Translations under genes and position numbers: made by a program
Assembly (NCBI RefSeq): GCF_900090315.1
Contig: NZ_FMHZ01000002.1
Span: 4,496,501 to 4,560,500, forward strand
DNA length: 64,000 nucleotides
Direction: 5' to 3'
Source of the DNA: Micromonospora citrea
GTDB lineage: Bacteria; Actinomycetota; Actinomycetes; Mycobacteriales; Micromonosporaceae
Shown here: positions 16,494 through 26,158 of the stretch, in pieces
Layout: every line of letters begins with the position of its first letter
How positions within the stretch are numbered: the stretch's first letter is position 1
The notes under the pieces: generated by a model
Databases searched by the model: none
Seen by the model: the letters and a program-made list of their open reading frames with translations, nothing else
Told to the model about the DNA's origin: nothing

Positions 16494-19400
16494 GTGACGC
16501 AGCCCGCCCTGTTCGGCACGGCGACCCCGGCGCCACGGGCGGCCGACGCCGGCCCCCGGTACACGCCGGTGGAGCTGGCGAGGCTGCTGCGGCTGCCGGC
16601 CCCCACCCGCGAGCAGGCGGCCATCATCGCCGCCCCCGTCGAGCCGCTGCTGGTGGTCGCGGGCGCCGGCTCGGGCAAGACCGAGACGATGGCGGCCCGG
16701 GTGGTCTGGCTGGTCGCCAACTCGTACGTGCGGCCGGAGCAGGTGCTCGGGCTCACCTTCACCCGCAAGGCCGCCGGTGAGCTGGCGCACCGGGTGCGTA
16801 CCCGGCTGGACCAGTTGGTGCGGCGGCTCGGGCGGCGGGGGCGCGACCCGCTCGACGACCCGCTGGCAGGGGAGCCGACGGTCTCCACCTACCACTCGTA
16901 CGCGGGCCGGATCGTCACCGAGCACGGGCTGCGGGCCGGCTACGAGCCGTCCACCCGGCTGCTCACCGAGGCGTCCCGCTGGCAACTTGTCGACCTGCTG
17001 GTACGCAACTACGACGGCGACATGTCCGAGGTGGACCGGATGCCGAGCACGGTCACCGACGCGGTGCTGGCGCTCGCCGGCGAGCTGGACGAGCACCTGG
17101 TCGACCCGGACGCGCTGGCCGCGTGGACGGGCCGCTTCTTCGCCGACGTGCAGGCGCGTCCGGGCCGGGTCTACGCCGACGTGCGCAGGGCGCTCGCCCT
17201 CCAGCAGACCCGGCTGAAGCTGCTCCCGCTGGTGCGCGCGTACGCCCGGCGCAAGGAGGACTTCGAGGCGATGGACTTCGCCGACCAGCTCGCGCGGGCG
17301 GCCCGGGTGGCCCGGGACCATCCCGGGGTCGGCGAGATCGAGCGGGACCGGTTCCGGGTGGTGCTGCTCGATGAGTACCAGGACACCAGCCACGCCCAGG
17401 TGGTGCTGCTCAACGCGCTCTTCGGCGGCGGGCACCCGCTGACGGCGGTCGGCGACCCCTGCCAGTCGATCTACGGGTGGCGGGGCGCCAGCGCCGGCAC
17501 GCTGGACCGCTTCCCCACGGAGTTCGCCCGCGCCGGCGGCGCGCCGGCCGAGGTGCTCAGCCTCACCACGAGCTGGCGTAACCGGCCGGAGATCCTCGGC
17601 GTGGCCAACGCCCTGGCCACGCCGCTGCGGGCCGCCGGCGCCCGGGTGCCGGAGTTGCGCGCCGCGATGAGCGTCGCCGACCCGGTGCCGCACCGCAGCG
17701 CCCGCGGCGCCGCCGGTGGCACCGTCCACTGCGCCCTGCTCCGGACGTACGCCGACGAGGCCGACTGGATCGCCGACAGCGTGCTGCACGCCTGGCGTGG
17801 GGCGGCGGGGATGCCCGGGGCGCTGCCCGAGCACATCCCGGTGCCGCTGCGCCCCACCACGGCCGTGCTCGTGCGGCTGCGCAGCCAGATCCCGGCGATC
17901 GAGTCGGCGCTGCGCGAGCGCGGGCTGCCCGTCGAGGTGGTGGGCCTGGGCGGCCTGCTGGACACCCCCGAGGTGCGGGACGTGGTGTGCACGCTGCGGG
18001 TGCTGGCCGACCCGACCGACGGGGCCGCGCTGCTGCGGCTGCTCACCGGGGCGCGCTGGCGGATCGGGCCCCGTGACCTGGTGGCCCTGCACCGCCGGGC
18101 GAAGGCCATCGCCGCGGCCCGGCGCAGGCTCGCCGACGACGGCACCCCGGAGATCACCCCGGACCTGCTCGACGAGGCCACCCTGGTCGAGTCGCTGGCC
18201 GACCTCGGCCCGGCGCAGGCGTACTCGGCGGAGGGCTACGCCCGGCTGCGTGCGTACGCCCGGGAGCTGGGCCTGTTGCGCTACCGGATGGACCAGTCCC
18301 TGCCGGAGTTGATCGCGGACATCGAGCGGACGATCGGCCTGGACGTGGAGGTGGCGGTGCGGGCCGGCCGGGACGGGGCCGGCGACGCCGGCCTGGCCCG
18401 GGGCCACCTGGACGCGCTCGGCGACGTCGCGGCCCGGTTCAGCGGGGAGACTCCGGGCGCCACCCTGTCGGGTTTCCTGGCCTATCTCGCCGCCGCCGAG
18501 GACGAGGAGCGTGGCCTCAGCCCGGGTGAGGTGGAGGTGGTCGAGGGCGCGGTGCAGATCCTCACCGCGCACGCCGCCAAGGGCCTGGAGTGGGACGTGG
18601 TCGCGGTGGCCGGCCTGAGCCGGGGCGTGTGGCCGGGGCCGGTCCGCAACTCCGACCACTGGCTGGGCGGGCTGGGCGTGCTGCCGTTCCCGCTGCGCGG
18701 CGACGCCGACGGGCTGCCCGAGCTGGGGCTGGACGAGGCCGAGGACCAGCGGGGGGTGGCCCGGGCGCTGGAGGACTTCACCGACGCCTGGCGGGCGCAC
18801 GACGAGCGGGAGGAGCGCCGGCTGGCGTACGTGGCGGTGACCCGGCCCCGGCGGCTGCTGCTCTGCTCCGGCCACTGGTGGGGGGAGGGCACGAAGCGGC
18901 CGCGCGGCCCGTCGGTGCTGCTGCGCGAGGTGCACGACGCCTGCCTGGACGGCGGCGCGGGGCACCTGGTCGACGAGTGGGCCCCGGAGCCGCCGGGCGA
19001 CGCGGTCAACCCGACCACCGAGGTGGTGCTGCGCGCCGAGTGGCCGGCCGACCCGCTTGGCGCCCGCCGCCCGGCGCTGGCCGAGGCGGCCGCGCTCGTT
19101 CGCCGCTTCCTCACCGACGGCGACGCCGCCCGTCGGCCTGCCAACTCCGAACAGCCGGTCGGCCCGGAACGCCCCGCTGGCTCGGTGCAGCCGGCCGGCC
19201 CGGAACGGCCGGTGGACGTGGCCGACGAGGCCGGGGGCGCGGTCGATCCGCTGGCCGACGACCCGGACGTCGCGCGGTGGCGGCGGGAGGCCGACCTGCT
19301 GCTCGCCGAGCGGGCCGAGCTGACCCGGCAGACCGGCGCGGTCGAGGTGGCCCTGCCCGGGCAGCTCTCGGTGACCCAGCTGGTGGCGCTTCGCCGGGAC

Positions 19401-19979
19401 CCGGCCGCGCTGGCCCGGGCGCTGCGCCGCCCGGTTCCCACCGAGCCGAGCCCGTACGCCCGCCGGGGCACCGCCTTCCACACCTGGCTGGAGCAGCGGT
19501 TCGGCGCGGACCGGCTGCTCGACCTGGACGAGCTGCCCGGCGCGGCCGACGCCGACGCCGCGCCCGACGAGGCGCTGGCCGAGCTCCAGGAGCGCTTCCT
19601 GGCCAGCGAGTGGGCCGACCGGGTGCCGGTCGAGGTGGAGGTGCCCTTCGCCACGGTCGTCGCGGGGGTGGTGGTGCGGGGCCGGATGGACGCCGTCTTC
19701 GCCCGCCCCGGCGGGCGCTTCGACGTGGTCGACTGGAAGACCGGCCGGCAGCCCTCCGGCCCGGCCGCCGACGTGGCCGCCGTGCAGCTCGCGGTCTACC
19801 GGCTGGCCTGGGCGGAGCTGGCCGGGGTGCCGGTGGAGCGGGTCGGCGCGGCGTTCCACTACGTGCGCGACGGCGTCACGGTTCGCCCGGCGGACCTGCT
19901 CGACGCCGACGGGCTGACCGCGTTGATCACTTCGGTGCCGGAAAATCCGGCAGACGGTGGCCATCCGGCGAATCCGTGA
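16494..19979 (+). CDS. adnB: AdnB-type helicase-nuclease subunit (lead motor plus nuclease)
   Basis: The 1161-residue product has Walker A GAGSGKT (Lys62), [14 protein letters not shown], intact motif II DEYQD (Asp293-Glu294), [25 protein letters not shown] and YVAVTRPRR, then a RecB-like nuclease with RGRMDAVF, Asp1080 and Lys1082 (VVDWKTGR) and QLAVYRLAW. It is the catalytically complete partner of AdnA in the ATP-dependent end-resection machine, acting at double-strand breaks. A variable Pro/Ala-rich linker (about residues 875-920) precedes the nuclease. The GTG at 16494 follows the mini-ORF element; the GAGGCAG before it is a weak ribosome-binding site, so coupling is likely. Confidence 0.92.
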   Translation: MTQPALFGTATPAPRAADAGPRYTPVELARLLRLPAPTREQAAIIAAPVEPLLVVAGAGSGKTETMAARVVWLVANSYVRPEQVLGLTFTRKAAGELAHRVRTRLDQLVRRLGRRGRDPLDDPLAGEPTVSTYHSYAGRIVTEHGLRAGYEPSTRLLTEASRWQLVDLLVRNYDGDMSEVDRMPSTVTDAVLALAGELDEHLVDPDALAAWTGRFFADVQARPGRVYADVRRALALQQTRLKLLPLVRAYARRKEDFEAMDFADQLARAARVARDHPGVGEIERDRFRVVLLDEYQDTSHAQVVLLNALFGGGHPLTAVGDPCQSIYGWRGASAGTLDRFPTEFARAGGAPAEVLSLTTSWRNRPEILGVANALATPLRAAGARVPELRAAMSVADPVPHRSARGAAGGTVHCALLRTYADEADWIADSVLHAWRGAAGMPGALPEHIPVPLRPTTAVLVRLRSQIPAIESALRERGLPVEVVGLGGLLDTPEVRDVVCTLRVLADPTDGAALLRLLTGARWRIGPRDLVALHRRAKAIAAARRRLADDGTPEITPDLLDEATLVESLADLGPAQAYSAEGYARLRAYARELGLLRYRMDQSLPELIADIERTIGLDVEVAVRAGRDGAGDAGLARGHLDALGDVAARFSGETPGATLSGFLAYLAAAEDEERGLSPGEVEVVEGAVQILTAHAAKGLEWDVVAVAGLSRGVWPGPVRNSDHWLGGLGVLPFPLRGDADGLPELGLDEAEDQRGVARALEDFTDAWRAHDEREERRLAYVAVTRPRRLLLCSGHWWGEGTKRPRGPSVLLREVHDACLDGGAGHLVDEWAPEPPGDAVNPTTEVVLRAEWPADPLGARRPALAEAAALVRRFLTDGDAARRPANSEQPVGPERPAGSVQPAGPERPVDVADEAGGAVDPLADDPDVARWRREADLLLAERAELTRQTGAVEVALPGQLSVTQLVALRRDPAALARALRRPVPTEPSPYARRGTAFHTWLEQRFGADRLLDLDELPGAADADAAPDEALAELQERFLASEWADRVPVEVEVPFATVVAGVVVRGRMDAVFARPGGRFDVVDWKTGRQPSGPAADVAAVQLAVYRLAWAELAGVPVERVGAAFHYVRDGVTVRPADLLDADGLTALITSVPENPADGGHPANP

Positions 19980-20131
19980 TAGGTTGGTGGCGTTGCAGTT
20001 ATGGTTCCCAGAGACTCTGTGTGCGCCTGGAGGATTGTGGCCCAGGCGCTCTTTGTTGTGTCCGGAGTTCTCCGGGCGGGGCGACCAGAAGCGACAAGCG
20101 AGCCAGGCAGTTCCGCGTGGCGCGCTCCTCT

Positions 20132-20158
20132 TCGAGCCCACAACAGGTGTGGGCTCGA
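20132..20158 (+). promoter_or_regulatory. hairpin in the cold-shock mRNA leader
   Basis: TCGAGCCCACA (20132-20142) pairs perfectly with TGTGGGCTCGA (20148-20158) around a five-base loop. It ends about ten bases before the AAGGAGA of the cold-shock gene within a 205-base leader. Long structured leaders control translation of many cold-shock genes; this hairpin could act as a temperature-responsive or stabilising element (inference). Confidence 0.5.
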
Positions 20159-20184
20159 CGTTCCGTCAAGGAGACGAAACAAAA

Positions 20185-20388
20185 ATGGCTATTGGCACCG
20201 TCAAGTGGTTCAACGCTGACAAGGGCTTCGGCTTCATCACCCCGGACGGCGGCGGCGCCGACGTCTTCGCCCACTTCTCGGCGATCCAGACCTCCGGCTA
20301 CCGGAGCCTGGACGAGAACCAGCGGGTCGAGTTCGAGGTGACCCAGGGCCAGAAGGGCCCGCAGGCGGAGAACATCCGCCCGCTCTGA
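20185..20388 (+). CDS. cspA: cold-shock protein, CspA family
   Basis: The 67-residue single cold-shock domain has RNP1 KGFGFIT and RNP2 VFAHFS, with the usual start [10 protein letters not shown]. It binds single-stranded RNA and DNA and acts as an RNA chaperone. The ATG at 20185 has AAGGAGA upstream. A DEAD-box helicase follows 223 bases later, a pairing that makes sense for RNA remodelling at low temperature. The longer in-frame ORF starting at 19957 is leader, not coding. Confidence 0.95.
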   Translation: MAIGTVKWFNADKGFGFITPDGGGADVFAHFSAIQTSGYRSLDENQRVEFEVTQGQKGPQAENIRPL

Positions 20389-20611
20389 TCTTCGGATCTC
20401 CACGTAACACCCACCGCGCCCTCCGGGCGTGGTGACGGAACCGGCCCGCCCCCGCCGTCGACCTGCGTACGCAGGCGGCGACGCGTGGCGGCGGGCCGGC
20501 CCGTACCCCTTTCGGTTCGTGCTTGTGAGTCATCCGCGGCCTCGCCCGCCGATGACAGCGCCGCCTCCGGCGCCCTCCCTCGACACGTGCCGCGTCGAGG
20601 AAGGCTTCCGC

Positions 20612-21937
20612 ATGACCACCGTCGTTCCGTCGTTCGCCCATACCGGGCTGGCCCCGGCGCTCCTCGCCGAGCTGGCCGCCCAGGGCATCACCGAGCCGTT
20701 CCCGATCCAGGCGGCGACCCTGCCCGACTCGCTCGCCGGTCGCGACGTGCTCGGCCGGGGCCGCACCGGCTCCGGCAAGACCCTCGCCTTCGGGCTCCCC
20801 GTGCTGTCCCGCACCGCCGGTCGCCGCGCCCGCCCGGGCCGTCCGCTGGCCCTGGTGCTGGTGCCGACCCGGGAACTGGCCCAGCAGGTCACCACCGCAC
20901 TCGACCCGTACGCCCGGGCGGTCGGCCTGCGCTGCGCCACCGTCGTCGGCGGCCTGTCGCTGCAACGCCAGGCGGACGCCCTGCGCGCGGGCGCCGAACT
21001 GGTGGTGGCCACCCCCGGGCGGCTGCACGACCTGATCAACCGCGGCGACGCCCGGCTGGACCAGGTCGCGATCACCGTGCTCGACGAGGCCGACCAGATG
21101 GCCGACATGGGCTTCCTGCCGCAGGTGACGAAGCTGCTGGAGCAGGTCGCCCCCGACGGGCAGCGGATGCTCTTCTCGGCCACGCTGGACGGCGGCGTGG
21201 ACAGGCTGGTCCGCCGCTTCCTCACCGACCCGGTCTCGCACTCGGTCGACCCGGGCACCGCGACCGTCACCGCGATGACCCACCACGTGCTGCACGTCGA
21301 CCCGGCGGACAAGCCGGCCGCGCTGACCCAGATCGCCGCCCGCGAGGGTCGCACCATCCTGTTCATGGGCACCAAGCACCGTGCCGACCGGGTCGCCCGC
21401 CAGTTGCTGGCCAAGGGCGTACGCGCGGCGGCGCTGCACGGCGGCAAGTCGCAGCCGCAGCGCACCCGGATCCTGGAGCAGTTCCGCAACGGGCAGGTGA
21501 CCGCGCTGGTCGCCACCGACGTGGCGGCCCGGGGCATCCACGTGGACGGGCTCGACCTGGTGGTCAACGTGGACCCGCCGACCGAGGCGAAGGACTACCT
21601 GCACCGGGGCGGGCGTACGGCCCGGGCGGGGGAGTCCGGCGCGGTGGTCACCCTGGTCCTGCCGGAGCAGCGCCGGGACGTGTCCCGGCTGATGGCCACC
21701 GCCGGCATCCGACCCGAGTCCGTCCAGGTGCGCCTCGGCGACGAGGCGCTGGCCCGGGTGACCGGCGCCCGCGAGCCGTCCGGCGTGCCGGTGACGATCG
21801 CGCCGCCCCCGCCGCGGCCCGCCGCGTCGGACGCCGGGCGGTCGGGCGGTCGCGCCGGCGAGGGCGGCCGGACCGCGCACCGCGCCTCGGGACGGTCCCG
21901 CCGCTCCCGACGTCCCCGCCCGCCGCGCGCGTCCTGA
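20612..21937 (+). CDS. DEAD/DEAH-box RNA helicase (RhlE/CsdA-like)
   Basis: The 441-residue product shows the Q motif (EPFPIQAATLP), motif I TGSGKT (Lys56), PTRELAQQ, motif II DEAD (158-161), SAT, and the C-terminal HRGGRTARAGESG. The last 70 residues are a basic, Ser/Arg-rich tail that may bind RNA. It should unwind RNA with ATP, in ribosome assembly or mRNA turnover. The ATG at 20612 is chosen for GAGGAAGG nine bases upstream; an earlier in-frame start at 20429 would add an arginine-rich segment before the Q motif. It probably shares cold control with cspA. Confidence 0.92.
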   Translation: MTTVVPSFAHTGLAPALLAELAAQGITEPFPIQAATLPDSLAGRDVLGRGRTGSGKTLAFGLPVLSRTAGRRARPGRPLALVLVPTRELAQQVTTALDPYARAVGLRCATVVGGLSLQRQADALRAGAELVVATPGRLHDLINRGDARLDQVAITVLDEADQMADMGFLPQVTKLLEQVAPDGQRMLFSATLDGGVDRLVRRFLTDPVSHSVDPGTATVTAMTHHVLHVDPADKPAALTQIAAREGRTILFMGTKHRADRVARQLLAKGVRAAALHGGKSQPQRTRILEQFRNGQVTALVATDVAARGIHVDGLDLVVNVDPPTEAKDYLHRGGRTARAGESGAVVTLVLPEQRRDVSRLMATAGIRPESVQVRLGDEALARVTGAREPSGVPVTIAPPPPRPAASDAGRSGGRAGEGGRTAHRASGRSRRSRRPRPPRAS

Positions 21938-22068
21938 CGCCCGCCCGTCCCGCGTCCCCGGCGCTCGGCGGCCGGGCCAGGGCGGCCGTGGCCGTGCCAG
22001 GGCTGCCGTGACCGACTGTGAGCAGTCGCTTCCCGTTCGACGTCTGAGCCCGGAATCAGCAGACATTG

Positions 22069-22101
22069 CGTCCGATCGGCGACTGTTCCGCCGATCGGAC
22101 G
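22069..22101. terminator. 13-bp perfect hairpin after the DEAD-box gene
   Basis: CGTCCGATCGGCG (22069-22081) pairs with CGCCGATCGGACG (22089-22101) around a seven-base loop. It may terminate the helicase transcript or sit in the leader of the small membrane gene. Confidence 0.5.
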
Positions 22102-22162
22102 TGGTGGAAGCTGGGGCGGGGGGAAGACCCGGGCGGAACCGCCCGGCGCAGGAGGGGTGACC

Positions 22163-22351
22163 ATGGCGGGTGACGTCGGCTCGGGCGCGGTGCGTGAACT
22201 GCTGCTGGTGTTCGCGGTCGCGGTCGCCGGGCTGCTGCTCGCCATGGTCGCGGTCTTCACGCCGTGGCACGCCAGCCCGGACGAGGCCGCGCCGGCCGCA
22301 CCGGTCGAGCTGCACAGCCCGACCGGAGGCCCGACCGCCATCGCCGGCTGA
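22163..22351 (+). CDS. small single-pass membrane protein
   Basis: The 62-residue product has a short N-terminal segment, one hydrophobic helix (LLLVFAVAVAGLLLAMVAVF, about residues 13-32) and a polar Pro-rich tail. AGGAGG lies seven bases before the ATG at 22163; the GTG at 22157 is too close to it. No family is recognised. It is convergent with the ABC permease gene with 39 bases between the stops. Confidence 0.6.
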   Translation: MAGDVGSGAVRELLLVFAVAVAGLLLAMVAVFTPWHASPDEAAPAAPVELHSPTGGPTAIAG

Positions 22352-22390
22352 CCCGGCGACGGCGGGGCGCTGCGCGCGGAGACGCACACG

Positions 22391-23275
22391 TCACTGACCC
22401 GCCTGGTCCAGCACGCCCCAGCGACGCCGGATCGCCTTGTCCGCCGCCCCGAACGCGGCGTCCACCGCCAGGCCCAGCACCAGGATCACGATCATCGTGG
22501 AGATCAGCCAGGGGGAGTCGGAGAGTTCCCGCGAGTAGGTCAGCTGCGCGCCCAGCGAGGTCTGCGAGATGCCGACCACGATCAGCTCGCCGGCCATCAG
22601 GCTGCGCCAGGAGAACGCCCAGCCCTGTTTGAGGCCGGCCACGATGACCAGCAGCGCGGCGGGCGCGATGACGTACCGGTACAGGTTGAGCCCTCGCGCG
22701 CCGAGGTTGCGGCCGGCGCGCAGCAGCAGCGGCGGCACGTAGTCCACGCCGGCGATCACGCCGTTGGCGATGGACGGCGCCGCGCCGAGCACCACCACGA
22801 AGAAGATCGCCTTCTCGCTCAGCTCGAAGAGCAGGATCGCCAGCGGGAACCACGCGATCGACGGCATGGTCTGCAGCGCGGTGATCATCGACCCGATGGC
22901 GGCCCGCAGGATCCGCGACCGGGCCACCGCGAGGCCGAGCAGCAGGCCCACGGCGACCGAGAAGAGGTAGCCGACGGCCGCCCGGCGCAGCGTCGTGGCG
23001 AGGCCGTCCCAGAGTTGGACGCCGCTGAGCTGCCGGAGCAGTTCCTGGCCCACGGAGGCCGGGCCGGGCACGGCGTACTCGGGCTTCCAACCCGTCCAGA
23101 CCACGACCTGCCAGGCGCCGACGGCGATGCCGAGCGCCGCCAGCTTCGGCCAGGTCGCGGCCCAGAGCCGGGCGGCCCGCGGCCGGTTCTCCGCGCGGCC
23201 GGCCAGCTCCAGGGCGTCGAGTCCCGAGATCTCCGTGTCGGTACGCGGAACGGCGGCGAGGGTGTCACCGGCCAT
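22391..23275 (-). CDS. ABC transporter permease, sulfonate/nitrate/taurine type (SsuC/TauC-like)
   Basis: The 294-residue product has about six membrane segments and a BPD_transp_1 domain. Typical phrases are WDGLATTLRRAAVGYLFSVA, LQTMPSIAWFPLAILLF and the cytoplasmic loop ARGLNLYRYVIAPAALL (EAA-like coupling site). It would form the membrane channel of an importer for sulfonates, taurine, nitrate or a related anion. No ATPase or matching binding-protein gene lies next to it, so it is an orphan here. The ATG at 23275 has only a weak ribosome-binding site. Confidence 0.85.
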   Translation of the reverse strand: MAGDTLAAVPRTDTEISGLDALELAGRAENRPRAARLWAATWPKLAALGIAVGAWQVVVWTGWKPEYAVPGPASVGQELLRQLSGVQLWDGLATTLRRAAVGYLFSVAVGLLLGLAVARSRILRAAIGSMITALQTMPSIAWFPLAILLFELSEKAIFFVVVLGAAPSIANGVIAGVDYVPPLLLRAGRNLGARGLNLYRYVIAPAALLVIVAGLKQGWAFSWRSLMAGELIVVGISQTSLGAQLTYSRELSDSPWLISTMIVILVLGLAVDAAFGAADKAIRRRWGVLDQAGQ

Positions 23276-23440
23276 GGCGGCCCGCGTCCCGGAAGTGTCG
23301 GCAATTCCTACTGATTGAATGGCCTTTGCGTTGCCGGCGCGGGGCGTCCTCGCACGACGCCCGGCGGGGCCGGCGGACAGCCGGGGACGCCGGTCGGAGC
23401 GGCTGGGGGAAGGTCGACGGTGACAGGGGTGCCGACGCGC

Positions 23441-23446
23441 TAGGGT
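23441..23446 (+). promoter_or_regulatory. -10 box of a leaderless promoter for the M16 operon
   Basis: TAGGGT lies seven bases before the GTG at 23454 with no ribosome-binding site. Confidence 0.5.
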
Positions 23447-23453
23447 CGATCAC

Positions 23454-24764
23454 GTGCCGACGCGGAGAGCCAGAATTCCAGCGACGAAATACCCGGTCGA
23501 GCGGTTCACCCTCGACAACGGCCTACGGGTGGTCCTCACCCCCGATCGCAGCGCACCGGTGATCGGGGTCGCGGTCGTCTACGACGTCGGCATCCGCTCC
23601 GAGCCGGAGGGGCGCACCGGCTTCGCCCACCTCTTCGAACACCTGATGTTCCAGGGCTCGGAGAACCTGGAGAAGCTCGCCCACTTCCGGCACGTGCAGG
23701 GCGCCGGCGGCACCTTCAACGGCTCCACCCACCTGGACTACACCGACTACTTCGAGACGTTGCCGAGCAACGCCCTGGAACGGGCGCTGTTCCTGGAGGC
23801 CGACCGCATGCGCGGCCCCCGGCTGACCGAGGAGAACCTGCGCAACCAGGTCGACGTGGTCAAGGAGGAGATCCGGGTCAACGTGCTCAACCGGCCGTAC
23901 GGCGGATTCCCCTGGCTGACCCTGCCGCCGGTCATGTTCGACACCTTCCCGAACGCGCACGACGGCTACGGCTCCTTCGTCGACCTGGAGTCGGCCACCG
24001 TCGCCGACGCCGCCGACTTCTTCCGCCGCTACTACGCCAGCGGCAACGCGGTGCTCGCCGTCAGCGGCGACATCGACGTCGCCGAGGCGACCACGCTGAT
24101 CGAGCGGCACTTCGGCGACGTGCCGGCCCGGCCCGCGCCGGAGCGGCCCGACTTCGCCGAGCCGGACCTGGCCGCGGAGCGGCGCACCTCGTACACCGAC
24201 AGGCTGGCGCCGCTGCCGGCGGTGGCCGGCGCCTGGCGCGTACCCGACCCGGTCACCGACTTCGCCGGCTACCTGCCGTACGTCGTGCTGGCCGAGGTGC
24301 TCACCGACGGCGACGCCTCCCGGCTGGTCGAGCGGCTGGTCCAGCGCGACCGGGCGGTCACCAGCCTGGGCGGGTACCTCAGCTTCATGGGCGACCCGTT
24401 CGACGTGCGGGACCCGACCGCGCTGCTGCTCCAGGCGCACCTGCCGCCGGGCGGGGACGTCGACAAGGTGCTGCGCACCATCGACGAGGAGCTGGACCGG
24501 CTGGCCACCGACGGGCTGACCGAGGGGGAGCTGGCCCGCACCCAGGCCCGGATGGCGACCCACCTGCTGCGGGACACCGACGCGGTGCTGGCCCGGGCGC
24601 TGCGGATGGCCGTGCTGGAGCAGCAGCGCGGCGAGCCGGGCCTGCTCAACGAGCTGCCCCGGCTGGTCGGCGAGGTCACCGAGGAACAGGTCCGCGCGGC
24701 CGCCGCCACCCTGCGGCCGGAGCGCCGCGCGTCCATCGAGGTCATCCCCGGAGGTGGCCGGTGA
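23454..24764 (+). CDS. M16 family zinc metallopeptidase, catalytic subunit
   Basis: The 436-residue product has the inverted zinc motif HLFEH (His59, Glu62, His63) and Glu138/139 in VVKEEI at the expected distance for the third ligand. The two-lobed M16 fold is about full length for one subunit. It is related to processing peptidases and to YmxG/PqqL types; no signal peptide is seen, so it probably works in the cytoplasm. It is the first gene of an overlapping series: its TGA overlaps the GTG of the element at 24761, followed by a non-catalytic partner and nudC. Confidence 0.92.
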   Translation: MPTRRARIPATKYPVERFTLDNGLRVVLTPDRSAPVIGVAVVYDVGIRSEPEGRTGFAHLFEHLMFQGSENLEKLAHFRHVQGAGGTFNGSTHLDYTDYFETLPSNALERALFLEADRMRGPRLTEENLRNQVDVVKEEIRVNVLNRPYGGFPWLTLPPVMFDTFPNAHDGYGSFVDLESATVADAADFFRRYYASGNAVLAVSGDIDVAEATTLIERHFGDVPARPAPERPDFAEPDLAAERRTSYTDRLAPLPAVAGAWRVPDPVTDFAGYLPYVVLAEVLTDGDASRLVERLVQRDRAVTSLGGYLSFMGDPFDVRDPTALLLQAHLPPGGDVDKVLRTIDEELDRLATDGLTEGELARTQARMATHLLRDTDAVLARALRMAVLEQQRGEPGLLNELPRLVGEVTEEQVRAAAATLRPERRASIEVIPGGGR

Positions 24765-24814
24765 GCGCGAGGAGTGAGCTTGCCAGCCGCGCAGCCGCGA
24801 ACGAAGGAAAGTCA
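24761..24814 (+). repeat. VSARSELA mini-ORF element, copy at the M16 gene junction
   Basis: GTGAGCGCGAGGAGTGAGCT at 24761 repeats the elements at 16386 and 16440; about 38 of 42 bases match in total. The GTG overlaps the upstream stop as GTGA. The frame (VSARSELASRAAANEGKS) runs without a stop into the next protein, whose own GTG stands at 24815. Confidence 0.85.
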
Positions 24815-26158
24815 GTGAGTACGACCGCACCGGCCGCGCCGCGGGCGCTGCCCCCGCTCGGCCCGAACCGCAGGCTCAAGCTGCCGAAGCAGGCCGAGCG
24901 CACGCTGGGCAACGGGCTGACCGTCATCGCCGTACGCCGGCCGGCGGTCCCCCTGGTCGAGCTGCGGCTCTGGATGCCCTTCGGCCGGGCCCACCTGGCT
25001 CGGGGCGCGATGCTCGCGCAGACCCTGCTCTCCGGCACGGAGACGATGACCAGCGTGCGGCTCGCCGCCGAGTTGCAGAAGGTCGGCGGCGGGCTGTCCG
25101 CCGGGATCGACCCGGACCGGCTGATGCTCTCCGGCACCGGCCTGGTCACCGGGCTGGACCGGATGCTGGAGATTCTCGCCGAGGTGCTCACCGGCGCGAC
25201 CTATCCGGACGACGACGTGGCCACCGAGCGGGACCGGCTGGTCGACCGGATCCAGGTCGCGCAGAGCCAGCCCGGGCACCTGGCCCGCACCGCCCTGCTC
25301 AAGCGGGTCTACGGCAAGCACCCGTACGCGGTGCAGACCCCCGACCCGGACGCGGTCCGCGCGGTCCGGCCGGGCGCCCTGCGCACCCTGCACGCCCAGC
25401 GGGTGCATCCCGCCGACGCGGTGCTGGTGCTGGTCGGCGACGTGCAGCCGGAGCGGGCGCTGGACGCCGCCGAGAAGGCCCTGTCCGGGTGGAACGGCGC
25501 CGGGCACACCGCCGACCTGCCGCCCGCCCCGGCGCTGGAGCCCGGGCCGCTGCTGCTGGTCGACCGGCCGGGTTCGGTGCAGTCCTCGCTGCGGGTCGCG
25601 CTGCCGGCGGTGCCCCGCACCCATCCCGACCACGCCGCGCTGCAACTGGCCAACCTCGTCTTCGGCGGCTACTTCTCCTCCCGCTGGGTGGAGAACATCC
25701 GCGAGGACAAGGGCTACACGTACGGGCCCCACTCGCTCGTCGAGCACTCGGTCGCCGGGTCGGTGCTGGTCGCCGCCGCCGAGGTGGCCACCGAGGTCAC
25801 CGGGCCGGCGCTGCTGGAGACGACGTACGAGCTGGGCCGGCTGGCCACCCTCCCGCCCGGCGAGGACGAGCTGGAGCAGGCCCGCCGGTACGCCCTCGGC
25901 ACCCTCCAGCTCGGCATGTCCACCCAGGCCGGGCTCGCCTCGCTGACCAGCGCGTACGCCGGCAACGGGCTGCGCCTGGACTTCCTGGCCGAGCACGCCG
26001 CCCGGCTGGCCGGGGCCACCGTGGCCGACGTGGCCGAGGCGGCGGCCCGCTACCTCGCCCCGGCCCGGGCGGTGACGGTGGTGCTGGGCGACGCCGAGCG
26101 GATCGCCCCCCAGTTGGCGGCGCTCGCCCCGGTCGTCACGGAGCCGGCGCGGCCGTGA
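24815..26158 (+). CDS. M16 family peptidase, non-catalytic partner subunit
   Basis: The 447-residue product has the M16 fold but not HXXEH: the corresponding place reads AHLARGAML. It keeps the conserved second-lobe phrase RWVENIREDKGYTYGPHS, including the Arg/Tyr residues that in processing peptidases help bind substrate. Such inactive partners complete the active site chamber of heterodimeric M16 enzymes. I chose GTG 24815 (AAGGAAAG nearby); starting at GTG 24761 would add 18 residues encoded by the repeat element, and that alternative cannot be excluded. Its stop overlaps nudC (GTGA). Confidence 0.88.
   Translation: MSTTAPAAPRALPPLGPNRRLKLPKQAERTLGNGLTVIAVRRPAVPLVELRLWMPFGRAHLARGAMLAQTLLSGTETMTSVRLAAELQKVGGGLSAGIDPDRLMLSGTGLVTGLDRMLEILAEVLTGATYPDDDVATERDRLVDRIQVAQSQPGHLARTALLKRVYGKHPYAVQTPDPDAVRAVRPGALRTLHAQRVHPADAVLVLVGDVQPERALDAAEKALSGWNGAGHTADLPPAPALEPGPLLLVDRPGSVQSSLRVALPAVPRTHPDHAALQLANLVFGGYFSSRWVENIREDKGYTYGPHSLVEHSVAGSVLVAAAEVATEVTGPALLETTYELGRLATLPPGEDELEQARRYALGTLQLGMSTQAGLASLTSAYAGNGLRLDFLAEHAARLAGATVADVAEAAARYLAPARAVTVVLGDAERIAPQLAALAPVVTEPARP

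Noticed and set aside
12526..16536. Very long minus-strand open frame opposite adnA (1336 codons), and similar ones at 5135-8422, 16077-20141 and 41904-44864
   Set aside because: These are shadows caused by the extreme GC bias at third codon positions; they have no recognisable domains and low-complexity composition, and the plus-strand genes carry clear motifs.
19957..20388. Long cold-shock protein of 143 residues
   Set aside because: The N-terminal extension has no cold-shock similarity and covers a hairpin and the ribosome-binding site; the 67-residue form is the family length.
23265..23453. 62-codon minus-strand ORF before the ABC permease as a cysteine-responsive leader peptide
   Set aside because: It contains only two cysteines and overlaps the permease start, with no terminator or convincing ribosome-binding site; the resemblance to sulfur leader peptides is too weak.
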